Assembly: GCA_963743825.1 (NCBI GenBank)
Contig: CAVURC010000020.1
Coordinates: forward strand, 62,001-126,000
DNA from: Sva-07 sp963743825
GTDB taxonomy: Bacteria > Actinomycetota > Acidimicrobiia > Acidimicrobiales > Ilumatobacteraceae
Direction of reading: 5' to 3'
Length of the DNA: 64,000 nt
The position numbers and the translations under genes are program-made. The notes beneath the pieces are model-generated. The model was not told the DNA's origin, did no database searches, and saw only the letters and a list, made by a program, of their open reading frames with translations. Below are positions 1 through 9,378 of the stretch, in pieces. Each line of letters begins with the position of its first letter. Positions within the stretch are counted from its first letter, which is position 1.

Positions 1-24
1 GTCGGCGTTCATCGACGGGGTCAT
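1..24 (-). CDS. possible 5' end of a divergent gene (partial)
   Basis: An ATG at 24 opens a reading frame leftward that stays open for eight codons to the window edge. It lies divergent to the gene starting at 66, and purine-rich GCGAGAT precedes the ATG. Too little is visible to suggest a product, and the frame may not be coding. Confidence 0.3.
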
Positions 25-50
25 ATCTCGCACGAGCCTATCGACGCCGC

Positions 51-56
51 TAGCTT
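51..56 (+). promoter_or_regulatory. -10 box of a leaderless promoter
   Basis: TAGCTT lies 9 bases upstream of the GTG at 66, with no Shine-Dalgarno sequence between. This fits a TANNNT -10 element whose transcript would begin at or next to the start codon, a pattern repeated at many sites in this window. Confidence 0.4.
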
Positions 57-65
57 GCTTGCCGA

Positions 66-869
66 GTGAGTACTGCCACCCCGCGATCCAGCGTTCCGTC
101 ACCGCCCGACGACCTCCACGAGTGGGTGAGTTTCGAAGATCCCGACGAACAACGCACCTGGGTGTTCGATGCCAGCTACCTCCGATCGAACTACATGTGC
201 ATCTACGGCTGTGGCTGCAAGGGAATCCTCGACGAGCCCGCCCCGGAGCTCCAGCACGGATGCTGCAGCCATGGCGCCCACTTCGTCGACGACGACGACA
301 TCGCCAACCTCACGCGACATGCCGAGCGCCTCACCCCCGAACAGTGGCAATTCCACAAGAAGGGCCGTTCCAAGAAGGGCAAGGGCAAGAAGGGTCATCT
401 CGCCGAGGGTGAACCCGAAGCCGACGGTTCACCCGTCACGACCACACGGGTCGTCGACGGTGCATGCATCTTCCTCAACCGGGTCGGATTCGACGGCGGC
501 GTGGGGTGTGCGCTGCACATCGCCGCACTGGAGGCCGGTGAGCGGCCGATGGACTGGAAGCCATCGGTGTGCTGGCAGGTGCCGCTGCGGCTCGAGCACT
601 CGACCGACGAATCGGGTCATGTCACCTCACGCCTGCGCGAATGGAAACGACGTGATTGGGGTGAGGGCGGCAGCGAGTTCGGATGGTGGTGTACCGAGGA
701 ACCCGACGCATTCGTCGGAGCGCAGCCGCTGTACGTGTCAGCGAAGGACGAGATCGTCGAACTGGTGGGCGAACACGTGTACCACGCGCTGGTGCAGCAA
801 CTGCGAGCGACCGAACTGGGTTCCGCTCCCCCACCCCGCGGTGCGGCGCTGATCGCTTTGCGCTGGTGA
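66..869 (+). CDS. cysteine-cluster protein, DUF3109/YkgJ-like
   Basis: The 267-residue product has a Cys-rich N-terminal half: CIYGCGCKG around residues 45-53, HGCCSHGAHF around 64-73, then GACIFLNR and GVGCALHIAAL in the middle and KPSVCWQ beyond. This pattern of scattered Cys with an HxxxL segment resembles the DUF3109/YkgJ group of putative metal- or Fe-S-binding cytoplasmic proteins. A Lys/Gly-rich linker (about 98-110) separates the first two cysteine clusters from the rest. There is no signal peptide or membrane segment. The GTG start is chosen because a TAGCTT -10 box lies 9 bases upstream. The last codons lie in a 17-bp tandem duplication. Family assignment is by pattern and moderate. 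Confidence 0.6.
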   Translation: MSTATPRSSVPSPPDDLHEWVSFEDPDEQRTWVFDASYLRSNYMCIYGCGCKGILDEPAPELQHGCCSHGAHFVDDDDIANLTRHAERLTPEQWQFHKKGRSKKGKGKKGHLAEGEPEADGSPVTTTRVVDGACIFLNRVGFDGGVGCALHIAALEAGERPMDWKPSVCWQVPLRLEHSTDESGHVTSRLREWKRRDWGEGGSEFGWWCTEEPDAFVGAQPLYVSAKDEIVELVGEHVYHALVQQLRATELGSAPPPRGAALIALRW

Positions 870-884
870 TCGCTTTGCGCTGGT
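851..884. repeat. 17-bp perfect tandem duplication at a stop codon
   Basis: Two head-to-tail copies of GATCGCTTTGCGCTGGT occupy 851-867 and 868-884. The stop codon of the cysteine-cluster gene begins on the last base of the first copy, so the second copy is non-coding. It may be a recent slippage duplication or an assembly artefact. Confidence 0.85.
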
Positions 885-886
885 GA

Positions 887-1090
887 TCAGTCGTCGAGAT
901 CGTCGTCGTCGTCGAAGGTGACGCCGTACTTCTCTGCCAGTGCGGCGTACTCGTCATCGTCGCCGTTGGCGCCGTTGGAGCCGGGGTTGGACGCCTCGGA
1001 ACGGTCGCCGAATCCGAGATCGAACGCTCCCGGGCCGGACTGCTTCAGTTTTCTCGCCTCTTCGAAACGGCGATGACGACCCTTCTTCAC
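887..1090 (-). CDS. small acidic hypothetical protein
   Basis: The 67-residue product starts with a basic segment (KKGRHRRFEEARKLK), passes through a Gly/Asn/Ser linker and ends in an acidic tail (FDDDDDLDD). The GTG start at 1090 is preceded by GTAGGAG seven bases upstream, a good ribosome-binding site, which rules out the longer upstream frame. Small proteins of this charge pattern occur in Actinobacteria, but no function is known to me. The stop lies just beyond the duplicated 17-mer. Confidence 0.65.
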   Translation of the reverse strand: MKKGRHRRFEEARKLKQSGPGAFDLGFGDRSEASNPGSNGANGDDDEYAALAEKYGVTFDDDDDLDD

Positions 1091-1170
1091 GACAGGGCTC
1101 CTACAGACTAGAAGGTTGACATTGGGCCACAGGGTAGCGCTGAGGTGAGCAATCCCCTGGATCGGCTCGA

Positions 1171-2343
1171 TCAATCCGACACGGTGGTCAGACGCAGACG
1201 TCCCTGCCCGTCGAACGTCAGCCCCGCTTCGCCGGCCACGAGGCGCCTGATGCCGTCGCCGACCAGCACATTTCGCCATCCCGTTGCGAGCCGGGCGTCG
1301 TCGTCGCCACGCAGGAACGACACGATGTCCGACCGCGTGGCCAACAGCGCGGGGTCGAGTCGTTCGTCGCGAGCCAACTGCGCCACCCATGCCGACACGA
1401 GCGTCACCGCGGGGCGCATCGAACGGTCGAGATCGTCGGCCGACGGTGGTGGCGCCGGGGCCGGTACCCCCTTGGCGGCCTTGACCGCCTCGAGGATCTC
1501 CTCGGCGAGCCCACCGCGGGAATGACGCTCGTCGACCCCGCGAGCCTGTGAGAGTTCCTTTGCCGTGCTCGGGGCACGCTGGGCAATGCCGAGGATGGCG
1601 AGATCGGGCAGGACCTGACGTACCGGGATGTCGGTGCGCATGGCCCGCCGTTCACGCCAGCCGGCCACGCTCTGGGCGACTGCCCGGGCACTCGGCCGCA
1701 ACGAGCGCGCATCCTTCAGCCGCAGCCACGCGTCGTCGGGGGCCGAACCACTCGTCGGGCGCGTCCGCAGCTCTTCGCAGGCGTCGTCGGCCCAGCCGAG
1801 GCGATCGACATCGGCGAGTTGCGCAACGAGCCGTTCGTGCACCTCCAGCAGGTACTCGACATCGACGGCGGCGTACTGGCACTGGCTGTCGGTGAGCGGC
1901 CGTCGCAGCCAGTCGGTCAGACGATCACCCTTCGCTGGTGTCACCCCGATCTCACCCTGGAGCAGCGACACCAGCGACGGTGTGCCGTAGCCGAGGAAAC
2001 CTGCAGCGAGTTGCGTGTCGAACATGCGCGTCGGCACCGAGCCGACGGCGTGGGTGAGCACATCGAGATCCTGCTGCGCGGCGTGGATCACACACAACGA
2101 TTCCGAGGCGAACAGCCGATCGAACGGCGCAACATCGACAGCGAGTGGATCGATCAACGCCACCTGCTGGCCATCGGCGGTTCGCCATGCAACCTGCACG
2201 AGCGCGAGCTTGGGGTAGTACGTCCGTTCGCGGTGGAACTCGGTGTCGAGTGCGTAGCGGGACTGGTCGAGCAGGGTCGAGACGAGATCATCGAAGTCGA
2301 TCTGTCGATCGATCCAGCGATACTCGAGCCGCGGGTCAGTCAT
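1171..2343 (-). CDS. rnd: ribonuclease D
   Basis: A 3'-5' exoribonuclease of the DEDD superfamily acting on structured RNA ends. The 390-residue product shows Exo I (ALDTEFHRERTYYPKLALVQ), Exo II (IHAAQQDLDVL) and Exo III (CQYAAVDVEYLLEVH), giving the D, E, D, Y/D metal-ligand set. A C-terminal HRDC-type region follows (about residues 205-380). ATG at 2343 overlaps the end of the rhodanese gene by 8 bases, so the genes are probably translationally coupled. It is the last of a DUF3151-mobA-rhodanese-rnd run. Domain order and length are normal. Confidence 0.92.
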   Translation of the reverse strand: MTDPRLEYRWIDRQIDFDDLVSTLLDQSRYALDTEFHRERTYYPKLALVQVAWRTADGQQVALIDPLAVDVAPFDRLFASESLCVIHAAQQDLDVLTHAVGSVPTRMFDTQLAAGFLGYGTPSLVSLLQGEIGVTPAKGDRLTDWLRRPLTDSQCQYAAVDVEYLLEVHERLVAQLADVDRLGWADDACEELRTRPTSGSAPDDAWLRLKDARSLRPSARAVAQSVAGWRERRAMRTDIPVRQVLPDLAILGIAQRAPSTAKELSQARGVDERHSRGGLAEEILEAVKAAKGVPAPAPPPSADDLDRSMRPAVTLVSAWVAQLARDERLDPALLATRSDIVSFLRGDDDARLATGWRNVLVGDGIRRLVAGEAGLTFDGQGRLRLTTVSD

Positions 2344-2665
2344 CGGCGGCACCGGACGCGGCGCCTGACACTGTGTCGAAACCCTCGTCGACCCAGGCCA
2401 GCATCCCTCCGGCGACGTTGACCACCTCGACACCCTGCTCGGTGAGGAACCGGCAGGCGTTGGCGCTGCGCCCGCCCGAACGGCACACCACGTACGTCGG
2501 CGAACCGTCGAAGGCGCCGAGTCGTTCGGGCACCGTACTGAGCGGCACGAGCTCGGCCTGGGCGATGTGGCCGCTCTCCCACTCGTGGGGTTCACGAACG
2601 TCGATGATCCGAGCGGCTGGTCCCATCGCTGCCAGGTCGTGGACCGAAATCTCCGAGATTGTCAC
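2336..2665 (-). CDS. single-domain rhodanese (sulfurtransferase)
   Basis: The 109-residue product is one rhodanese domain: the DVREPHEWESGHI motif near residues 22-34, and the active-site loop CRSGGRSANAC with the persulfide-bearing Cys at residue 61. It should transfer sulfane sulfur from thiosulfate or another donor; the physiological acceptor cannot be told. The GTG start at 2665 lies 4 bases after the MobA-like gene stop, and the 3' end overlaps rnd. A role in sulfur supply for molybdopterin is possible from the neighbour but unproven. Confidence 0.88.
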   Translation of the reverse strand: MTISEISVHDLAAMGPAARIIDVREPHEWESGHIAQAELVPLSTVPERLGAFDGSPTYVVCRSGGRSANACRFLTEQGVEVVNVAGGMLAWVDEGFDTVSGAASGAADD

Positions 2666-2669
2666 GGCC

Positions 2670-3230
2670 TCAAGAGTACCGATCGAGGTCGCCGGGCGTG
2701 TTGATGTTGCGAAGCGCCGCGGGCGGCAACGGCACCTCGACGGTGCGCAGGTCGCCGAGCACGCGATGAACGGCGCGTTCGCCCCCATCGAACGAGGCAC
2801 GCACACGATCGGCCGTCGTGCTTCGCCAGAGCGCGCATGTCGGCTCGACCCGTCCGCCGTTGGCGACGACGACGTCGGCATCGGGTCGCAGCCGAGCAGC
2901 ATCGACGAGGACACCGAGATCGGTCGCCGACAGGTTCGCGAGGTCGCAGGCCACGATCAGGAGATCGGTCGCTTGTTCGGCGAACAGTTCGAGCACGCCG
3001 ACGATGCCGCCGAGTGGGCCCTCGCCCGGATGCCGATCGGGCAGGACCGGTCGGTCGAGCGCCGCCAGTTCGATCGGGTCGCCGCCGTACAGGACGACCG
3101 TGTCGCACCCTGCCTCGGACAGCGCGTCGGCGACACGCGATGCCATCGGTGTGCCGCGAACCTCGATGAGGGCCTTCGTGCGCCCCATGCGGCGGCTGGC
3201 CCCACCAGTGAGTACGACACCGATCAGCAC
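2670..3230 (-). CDS. MobA-like nucleotidyltransferase (molybdenum cofactor guanylyltransferase family)
   Basis: The product has the MobA/MobA-like fold: VVLTGGASRRMGRTKA at residues 5-20 is the nucleotide-binding loop and VACDLANL near 88-95 is the metal-binding Asp motif. Family members attach GMP or CMP to molybdopterin, or act on other cofactors. GTG at 3230 (186 aa) places the motif at the usual distance from the N-terminus. A TTG at 3248, overlapping the upstream stop codon, is an alternative. No other moa/moe gene is in view, so the substrate is inferred from family only. Confidence 0.75.
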   Translation of the reverse strand: MLIGVVLTGGASRRMGRTKALIEVRGTPMASRVADALSEAGCDTVVLYGGDPIELAALDRPVLPDRHPGEGPLGGIVGVLELFAEQATDLLIVACDLANLSATDLGVLVDAARLRPDADVVVANGGRVEPTCALWRSTTADRVRASFDGGERAVHRVLGDLRTVEVPLPPAALRNINTPGDLDRYS

Positions 3231-3244
3231 CGGATCAGTCCAGA

Positions 3245-3695
3245 TCAATCCGAGGCGATCCCTGTGTGCTCGGTATGGGAGGGATCGAGTTGCAGCAGGA
3301 AGATCCGGCATCGTTCGGCTTCGTCGGTTTCGCCGATCACCGTGGCCATCTCGGCGAGACCGCGCATGCACCGCAGGAACCCGCGATTGGTGGGCTCGGA
3401 CCACCGCACGTAACCGCTCCCCCGCCACCCGTTGGCGCGCAACGCGTCCAGCCCTCGGTGATAGCCCACGCGGTAGGCCGCGTAGCGGTCGATCGTGTCG
3501 CGACCGAGATCGCCGAGCGCCGCCCACGCATCGAGACATCTCGGGGCCGATGCCACGACCTCGGCCACTGCCGATCGCCGGTCGTCACCGGTCAACGCCA
3601 GGGCAGCGTCGAGCCGCGGCAGCAACGACGGGATCCGGCGCCGGCAACACCGTGGTGGGGAGTCCCGAGGAGAGGTTGATCGGCTGGTCGCTCAC
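3245..3695 (-). CDS. DUF3151 family protein, apparent frameshift
   Basis: The C-terminal two thirds match the actinobacterial DUF3151 family: DAWAALGDL, AYRVGYHRGLDALRANGW, NRGFLRCMRGLA and a final ERCRIFL segment. The expected N-terminus (SDQPINLSSGLPTTVLPAP) lies in another frame from a GTG at 3695. Removing one base from the GGG run at 3630-3632 joins the two frames as DPSLLPRLDAAL. Length 451 bases (3n+1) fits a single extra base. Function is unknown. It heads the mobA-rhodanese-rnd group. Confidence 0.75.
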
Positions 3696-3739
3696 CCGGG
3701 CGAGCGTACCGAAACAAGATCATCGTGAACGGCGCGCCG

Positions 3740-3745
3740 TACAGT
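3740..3745 (+). promoter_or_regulatory. -10 box of a leaderless promoter
   Basis: TACAGT lies 6 bases upstream of the GTG at 3752. This spacing would start transcription at the initiation codon and supports that start over the GTG at 3725 and the ATG at 3761. Confidence 0.5.
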
Positions 3746-3751
3746 GCTGGC

Positions 3752-4048
3752 GTGATCGCCATGACGTTGGACCAGGCACAGACCATCGCCGTCGTGGCAA
3801 CCACCGCACTCGTGGTCGGGGCGATCGCCTCGTTCTGGGTGATGAAGACCCTGGTCCAGAAGCTCCTCGTCGCCGCGCTGCTCGGACTGCTCGCCTTCGC
3901 GGTGTGGACGCAGCGCGGCGCGCTCCAGGACTGCGCCGACAAGGTGCAGGACAGCTTCACGCGATCGGGAACCGCGGTCGTCGTGGCTGACACCGAATGC
4001 TCCTTCTTCGGAGTGTCGATCACGATCTCGGACCCACGTTCGGAGTGA
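3752..4048 (+). CDS. small two-helix membrane protein, unknown
   Basis: The 98-residue product has two hydrophobic stretches (about residues 10-30, AVVATTALVVGAIASFWV, and 35-52, VAALLGLLAFAVW), then a short soluble tail with two Cys. No family is recognised. The start is set by the TACAGT box 6 bases upstream. The last bases overlap the MFS gene by 4 (GTGA), so the two are probably one transcript, and this protein may serve as an accessory to the transporter. Confidence 0.55.
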   Translation: MIAMTLDQAQTIAVVATTALVVGAIASFWVMKTLVQKLLVAALLGLLAFAVWTQRGALQDCADKVQDSFTRSGTAVVVADTECSFFGVSITISDPRSE

Positions 4049-5220
4049 ACACCCTCGTCCGGCTCACCGGCGCCAAGACAGTTGCGAACACGGCGCTGCG
4101 ATGGATCCCGTTGTTCCTGCCCACGCTGGAGCGGGCCTTCGGTGCGTCCACGACGCAGCTCACCACCGTGATCGGTGCGGGTGAACTGGCGGGGTTCTCG
4201 ACGATCGCATCCGGAGCGCGGCTCGATCGCGGACGCGAACGAGTGGTGATGGTGTCGTCACTCGGTCTGGTCGCCGCATCGTCGGTGATCGCGCTCGGCG
4301 GATCCGTGGCCAGTTTCGCCGTGTCGTTCTTCGTCCTCGTGCTCGGCGTGGCGAACTTCACCGTCGCCGGCCAGGCATGGATCAGTCACCGTGTGCCGTA
4401 CGGCCAGCGAGCCAGATCGCTGGGACTCTTCGAGACGTCGTGGGCCATCGCACTCCTGATCGGCGCTCCCGTCGTTGCGCTGCTCATCAACGTGTTCGGC
4501 TGGCGGGGCCCGTTCGTCGCATTGGCCGTCGCCGCCACGATCGCCGCGCTGGTCGTGGCGGGCGCGCTGCCACGATGGCAACCGCATTCCGACGCCGTCG
4601 AGTTCGTCGCCGCAGCAACACTGGGCGATGGAACTCACCGAACGACGAGCGCCTCGACCCCCCGGGCAAGGATCACGACCAAGGCGTGGCTGGTGATGAT
4701 CGGTTCGGCGACGACGGCGATGGCCGGCCTGTCGGTGTTCGTCGTCTCGGGGAGCTGGCTCGACGATGCATTCGGCGTGTCGACGGGCGGCATCGGGGTG
4801 ATTGCCGTTGCATTCGGCTCGGTCGAACTGGTCGCAAGCCTCACGAGTGCCGGCGTGGCCGACACGGTGGGCAAGTTCCGCAGCACGATCGCCGGTCTGG
4901 TGCTCCTGCTCGCCGGACTCGGCGTGATGATGCTGGCCGACGGTCGACTCTCCGTCGGCCTCGGTGGGCTCCTGTTGTTCCTCCTCGGATTCGAATTCGC
5001 CTTCGTGACCTCGCTCTCACTCGTGAGCGAGGCGATGCCCGATGCACGCGGCACCACCCTGGCCGTCTCCAATGCGGTGGCCACCGTCACCCGGGCCGGC
5101 GGGGCGATCATGAGTGGCTGGCTCTACGCAACGCACGGCATCGCCGGAACGGCGGCGCTGTCGGCGCTGTCGGCCGTCGTCGCCGCACTGTCGCTCGTGG
5201 TCAGCCGTCGGATCCGATGA
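4045..5220 (+). CDS. MFS transporter
   Basis: The 391-residue product has about twelve hydrophobic segments with a central cytoplasmic loop near residues 185-210, the layout of a major facilitator. The loop between helices 2 and 3 carries GARLDRGRER, matching the family's conserved G-x-x-x-D-R-x-G-R-[KR] signature. Substrate is unknown; the set resembles drug or metabolite exporters. The GTG at 4045 overlaps the preceding stop codon. The 3' end overlaps a convergent hydrolase gene by 20 bases. Confidence 0.8.
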   Translation: MNTLVRLTGAKTVANTALRWIPLFLPTLERAFGASTTQLTTVIGAGELAGFSTIASGARLDRGRERVVMVSSLGLVAASSVIALGGSVASFAVSFFVLVLGVANFTVAGQAWISHRVPYGQRARSLGLFETSWAIALLIGAPVVALLINVFGWRGPFVALAVAATIAALVVAGALPRWQPHSDAVEFVAAATLGDGTHRTTSASTPRARITTKAWLVMIGSATTAMAGLSVFVVSGSWLDDAFGVSTGGIGVIAVAFGSVELVASLTSAGVADTVGKFRSTIAGLVLLLAGLGVMMLADGRLSVGLGGLLLFLLGFEFAFVTSLSLVSEAMPDARGTTLAVSNAVATVTRAGGAIMSGWLYATHGIAGTAALSALSAVVAALSLVVSRRIR

Positions 5221-5981
5221 AGTTCACGACGGAGGCGGCCACGGCGTCGGCATGCGTGTGCGGGCCGGCATGGCCGGCTCCGACCACCATCTCGCTGCGA
5301 CAATTCGACGAGCATCTCGGCGAGTCGGCCCATCGCATCGCGGTGATGCGGCCGGGCGTGCTCGCCGTACAGGGCCAACACCGGCACCGTGATCTCGGCG
5401 GGGTCCCAGGGAGGTGACCGGCGGAGATCGGCGAGTTCCGACACCATCGCCGCCCCCTCGGCGCGTCGATCGGCCTGTTTCGATGCGGGGAGTCGATCCC
5501 AGACCGCGTCACCGACCAATCGCCGCATGAACGCCTCGGCGGCATCGCCGGGATCGTCGACGGCCATCGCCGCGCCACCGGCAGAATTGCCCGGCCACCA
5601 ATCGAGCCACGACAGCGGGGTCTCGTAGACCGTCACCGACGACACGACATCGGGTCGTTGCGCTGCGAACGCCATGACCACGTTGCCGCCGAAGCTGTGA
5701 CCGAACAGCGCAACCGGCGCGTCGGACAGTGCAGACGCGTCGGCAACGACAGCGTCGAGATCGGCGACGTTGGCCGCAACCGTCCACGGCGGACCCACCG
5801 AACGCGATCGTCCGTAGCCACGGCGGTCGTACCGAACAACGTGGAACTGCGTGTCGAGTCGTCGACTGAGCCGCAGCAGCCCTGCCGAGCGATCCATCGA
5901 ACCGTGCACGACGATCAGCGTCGGCAGTTCAGGAGCGCCTGCAGACTCCGACCACACACCGGCTGCGGTGTCACATCGCAT
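5201..5981 (-). CDS. alpha/beta hydrolase, apparent frameshift
   Basis: The fold is shown by VVHGSMDRS (oxyanion loop, about residue 24), DRRGYGRS near 53-60 and the nucleophile elbow GHSFGG with Ser near residue 95. The acid-strand segment VPVLALYGEHA is present. The catalytic His region (VVGAGHAGPHTHADAV) lies in another frame after about 5300, so the locus is 3n+1 bases long with one apparent indel. ATG at 5981 shares a base with the pyruvate kinase stop. Substrate is unknown. Confidence 0.75.
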
Positions 5982-7436
5982 CAGGCGACTCGCACGATCC
6001 GCAACACATCGGTGGCTGCGCTCGCTGGTCGTGGTCGGTCAGCGTCAGGTGCCCCGGCCAGCACCAGCACGATGTCACCGGACGCGACAAGACCCGCCCG
6101 CAACGCAGTCTCGACGGCGAACCAGACCATCTCGTCGGTGGTGCCGTACAGGTCGACCTCGAGCGGTTCGACACCCCAGCTGATGGCGAGGGAGCGCACG
6201 ACAGCGGGATCGGGCGAGAGCCCGATCATGCGGGCAGCAGGACGGTAGCGCGCCATCGCCCGAGCGGTCCGTCCACTGCGCGTGCAGCACAGAATCGCCG
6301 TTGCGCCGGCATCGTGTGCGGCCTGCGACGCCGCGTGCGTCAATGCCGCGGTGATCGGATCGATCGGCGACATCTTCTCGTGGTGCGGCGACTGCTGCAT
6401 CCGTCCCAGACGGTTCGCCCACTGCCGGTACGACGCTTCGGATTCGGCCCGCTCGGCCACGATTGCCATCGTTCGCACCACCAGCGCCGGATCGTGCCCG
6501 ATGGCAGTCTCTCCCGAGAGCATGAGCGCGTCCGTCCCGTCGAACACCGCATTGGCCACGTCGCTCACCTCGGCTCGCGTGGGTGACGGTGCGGTGATCA
6601 TCGACTCCAACATCTGTGTCGCCGTGATCACCGGGACGCCTGCCTCCACGCAATGGCGAACGATCCGCTTCTGGAGGTGAGGTACGTCCTCGATCGGACA
6701 GTCGATACCGAGATCACCACGGGCGACCATCACCACATCGCTCGCAGCAATGATCTCGTGCAGATGGTCGATCGCTGCGGTGGTCTCGATCTTCGCGACC
6801 AACTGCGCACGATCGCCGACCACCGCTCGAACCTGATCGACGTCGGCGGCGGCCCGGACGAACGACACCGCGATGAATTCGACCCCGGCCGTGGCCACGG
6901 CCTCGGCCAGCACGAGATCCTCGGCGGTCGGCGACGGCAGTCGGAGACTCTCCGACGACAGGTGGACACCCGGGCGACCGTTGGCCTCGCCACCGTTCTC
7001 CAGCTGCGCGACGACCGAGTCGGCACCGATCTCGACGACCCGCATCGCGATGGCACCGTCGCCGAGTTGCACCCGACTGCCCACGACGAGATCCTCGATC
7101 AGGGTCGGATAGGGCACGGTGATGTGGTCGACGTCGCTGGTGCCCGCTCCCGGTCGGAGCGTGACGAACTCACCGGCGACGAGCCTCACCCCTCCGTCCG
7201 GAAAGGCCCCGGCGCGGATCTTCGGGCCGGGCAGGTCGGCCAACACTGCAACCGGCCGCCCGCGCTCGCGCGCGACCGATGCGGACACGTTCGAGTCGTT
7301 CGAGATGGTCGACGAGCGACCCGTGGCTCAGATTCAGCCTGACGACATCGACGCCGGCATCGATCAACTCGCCGAGCGCCTCGGTCGAGTCACTCGCCGG
7401 CCCGATGGTCGCCACGATCTTCGTTCGTCCGGTCAT
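5981..7436 (-). CDS. pyk: pyruvate kinase, apparent frameshift near the N-terminus
   Basis: Converts phosphoenolpyruvate and ADP to pyruvate and ATP in glycolysis. The N-terminal part (TKIVATIGPASDS, DVVRLNLSHGS) starts at ATG 7436. About 50 codons on, near 7285, the frame changes to one with LADLPGPKIRAG, VARGDLGIDCP, ATQMLESMI and MLSGETAIG, the classic metal, K+ and substrate motifs. Locus length 1456 bases (3n+1) fits one extra base. An essential enzyme broken this way suggests a sequence error. It is divergent from the phosphatase gene, with 20 bases between starts. Confidence 0.9.
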
Positions 7437-7456
7437 TTCTGCTTGTCTATCGTGCA

Positions 7457-8080
7457 ATGGAACTTCTGATCATCCGCCATGCCCTGCCGGTGCGCCGCGA
7501 ACTCACGACAGGGGCCGCCGATCCGGAACTGTCCGAGGCCGGGCTGGAGCAGGCCGTCCACCTCGCGAAGTACCTCGCGTCGGAGCAGATCGATGCCATC
7601 TACGCGAGCCCCCTGACGCGGGCGCAACAGACCGCACTCCCACTGTTGGACGGCCGTGATCTGGAGATCCGGACGTCGGACGGAATCGCCGAGTGGGATC
7701 AGCACAGCTCCGAATACGTTCCGGTCGAGGAGTTGAAGGCCGCCAACGATCCGCGCTGGCATGCGATGCTCGCCGGCGAGTGGTCCGTCGACGAGTCGGA
7801 GGAGGATTTCCGCTATCGGGTCGTCTCGTCCATCGAGGGGATCATCGGCGACCACGGCGGGCAGCGTGTCGCCGTCGTGTGCCATGGAGGTGTCATCAAC
7901 GGATATCTCTCGCACGTGCTCGGCCTCGACACGTTCGCCCGGGGCTTCTTCTACCCGAACTACACCTCGATCAACCGAGTGGCGGCGGCCTCGAGCGGCG
8001 AACGCTCGATCGTCACCGTCAACGAGACCAGTCACCTTCGTGGCACGGGCCTCCCGATGGGTCTGTTCCAGAAGGGCTGA
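7457..8080 (+). CDS. histidine phosphatase superfamily protein
   Basis: The 207-residue product opens with LIIRHALP, where the RH pair carries the phosphorylated His (about residue 8). YASPLTRAQQTA and AVVCHGGVINGY supply the second Arg and the second catalytic His. It is a phosphoglycerate-mutase-like phosphatase; sugar phosphates or small phosphoesters are usual substrates and none can be chosen here. Four bases separate it from the M18 aminopeptidase start, so an operon is likely. Confidence 0.85.
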   Translation: MELLIIRHALPVRRELTTGAADPELSEAGLEQAVHLAKYLASEQIDAIYASPLTRAQQTALPLLDGRDLEIRTSDGIAEWDQHSSEYVPVEELKAANDPRWHAMLAGEWSVDESEEDFRYRVVSSIEGIIGDHGGQRVAVVCHGGVINGYLSHVLGLDTFARGFFYPNYTSINRVAAASSGERSIVTVNETSHLRGTGLPMGLFQKG

Positions 8081-8083
8081 ACG

Positions 8084-9375
8084 ATGAATCGGCCCCTGAA
8101 CGAAACACCGAACGACAACCCCATCGATGACCTGATCGACTTCCTCGACGCGTCACCGTCACCATGGCACGCCGTCGCCTCGACCGTCGATCGCCTGATC
8201 GGCTTCGAACGTCTCGATGAGTCCGATCCCTGGGACCACGTTCCAGCGGCCGGTTACGTCGTGCGCGGCGGCGCGATCATCGCGTGGAAGCTCCCCGACG
8301 CCGATCCGGGCCCCCATGCCCCGTTCCGCCTCGTCGGGGCCCACACCGACTCGCCGTGCCTGCGGGTGAAGCCCAACCCCGATGCCGGCAGTTCCGGTTG
8401 GAAGCAACTCGCCGTCGAGGTGTACGGCGGCATCTTGAACAACAGCTGGCTCGACCGCGACCTCGGTGTGGCAGGCCGCGTCGTCGGCGTCGACGGCACC
8501 TCGACGCTGGTCAACGTCGCCGAACCGATCGCCCGCGTGCCGCAGCTCGCCGTTCACCTCGATCGCGACGTCAACGGCATCGGACTCGTTCTCGACCCAC
8601 AGCAGCACCTGAGCCCGGTCTGGGGTGCGGGAACCGCAACGACCGGCGAGTTCGCCGAATGGATCGGCGCGGCCGCCGGCATCGACGCGCCACCATCGTG
8701 GTGGGAACTGTGTCTGTACGACGTGCAGGGCGCCACCGTGCTCGGCGCCGATCGGTCGCTCCTCGCGTCGGGCCGCCTCGACAATCAGCTCTCGTGCTGG
8801 GCCGCGGTGACGGCGCTCGTCGAATCCGATCCGACCGACTCCATTGCAGTGATCGTGTTGAACGACCACGAGGAGGTCGGCTCCGCGAGCGCCACCGGGG
8901 CGGCCGGGCCGTTCCTGCAAACGGTGTTGTCACGGCTCGTGTCCGCCCGAGGAGGCTCGCACGACGATCTCCACCGATCGTTCGCCACGTCGGCGTGCAT
9001 CTCGGCCGACAACGCGCACGCCGTGCATCCCAACTACCCCGAACGCCACGAACCCGGGCACCGCCCGATCGTGAATGCCGGCCCGGCGATCAAGGTCAAC
9101 TCCAATCAGCGGTACGCCACGTCGGCGGAGACGGCCGCCGTGTTCCAGCGAGCGTGCGAGCGCGCCGGTGTGCCGTGGCAGGTGTTCGTGTCTCGCAACA
9201 ACATGCCGTGCGGATCGACCATCGGGCCGGTGACGGCCACGAGGCTCGGCATCGCCACGGTCGACGTCGGCGTCCCGCAGCTGTCGATGCACTCGGCGCG
9301 CGAACTGTGCGGTGCCGACGACCCGGGCCATCTCAGGCGGCGATGAGCGAGTTCCTCGGCGCCGCTCGGGGCTGA
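8084..9375 (+). CDS. M18 family aminopeptidase, frameshift near the C-terminus
   Basis: A cytosolic zinc aminopeptidase of the aspartyl aminopeptidase family. Motifs: GAHTDSPCLRVKP (metal His/Asp), SGRLDNQLSCW, LNDHEEVGS (metal/base Glu pair) and QLSMHSARELCG (late metal His). The intact frame stops at 9346 after GHLRRR. Restoring one base near 9335 continues it through AAMSEFLGAARG to a stop at 9375, the expected C-terminus. Length 1292 (3n+2) fits one missing base. Converges with plsC, leaving 3 bases between them. Confidence 0.87.
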
Positions 9376-9378
9376 ACC

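Noticed and set aside
7437..7456. Leaderless -10 box (TATCGT) for the phosphatase gene at 7457
   Set aside because: The hexamer ends only 3 bases before the ATG, too close for transcription to start at or before the codon.
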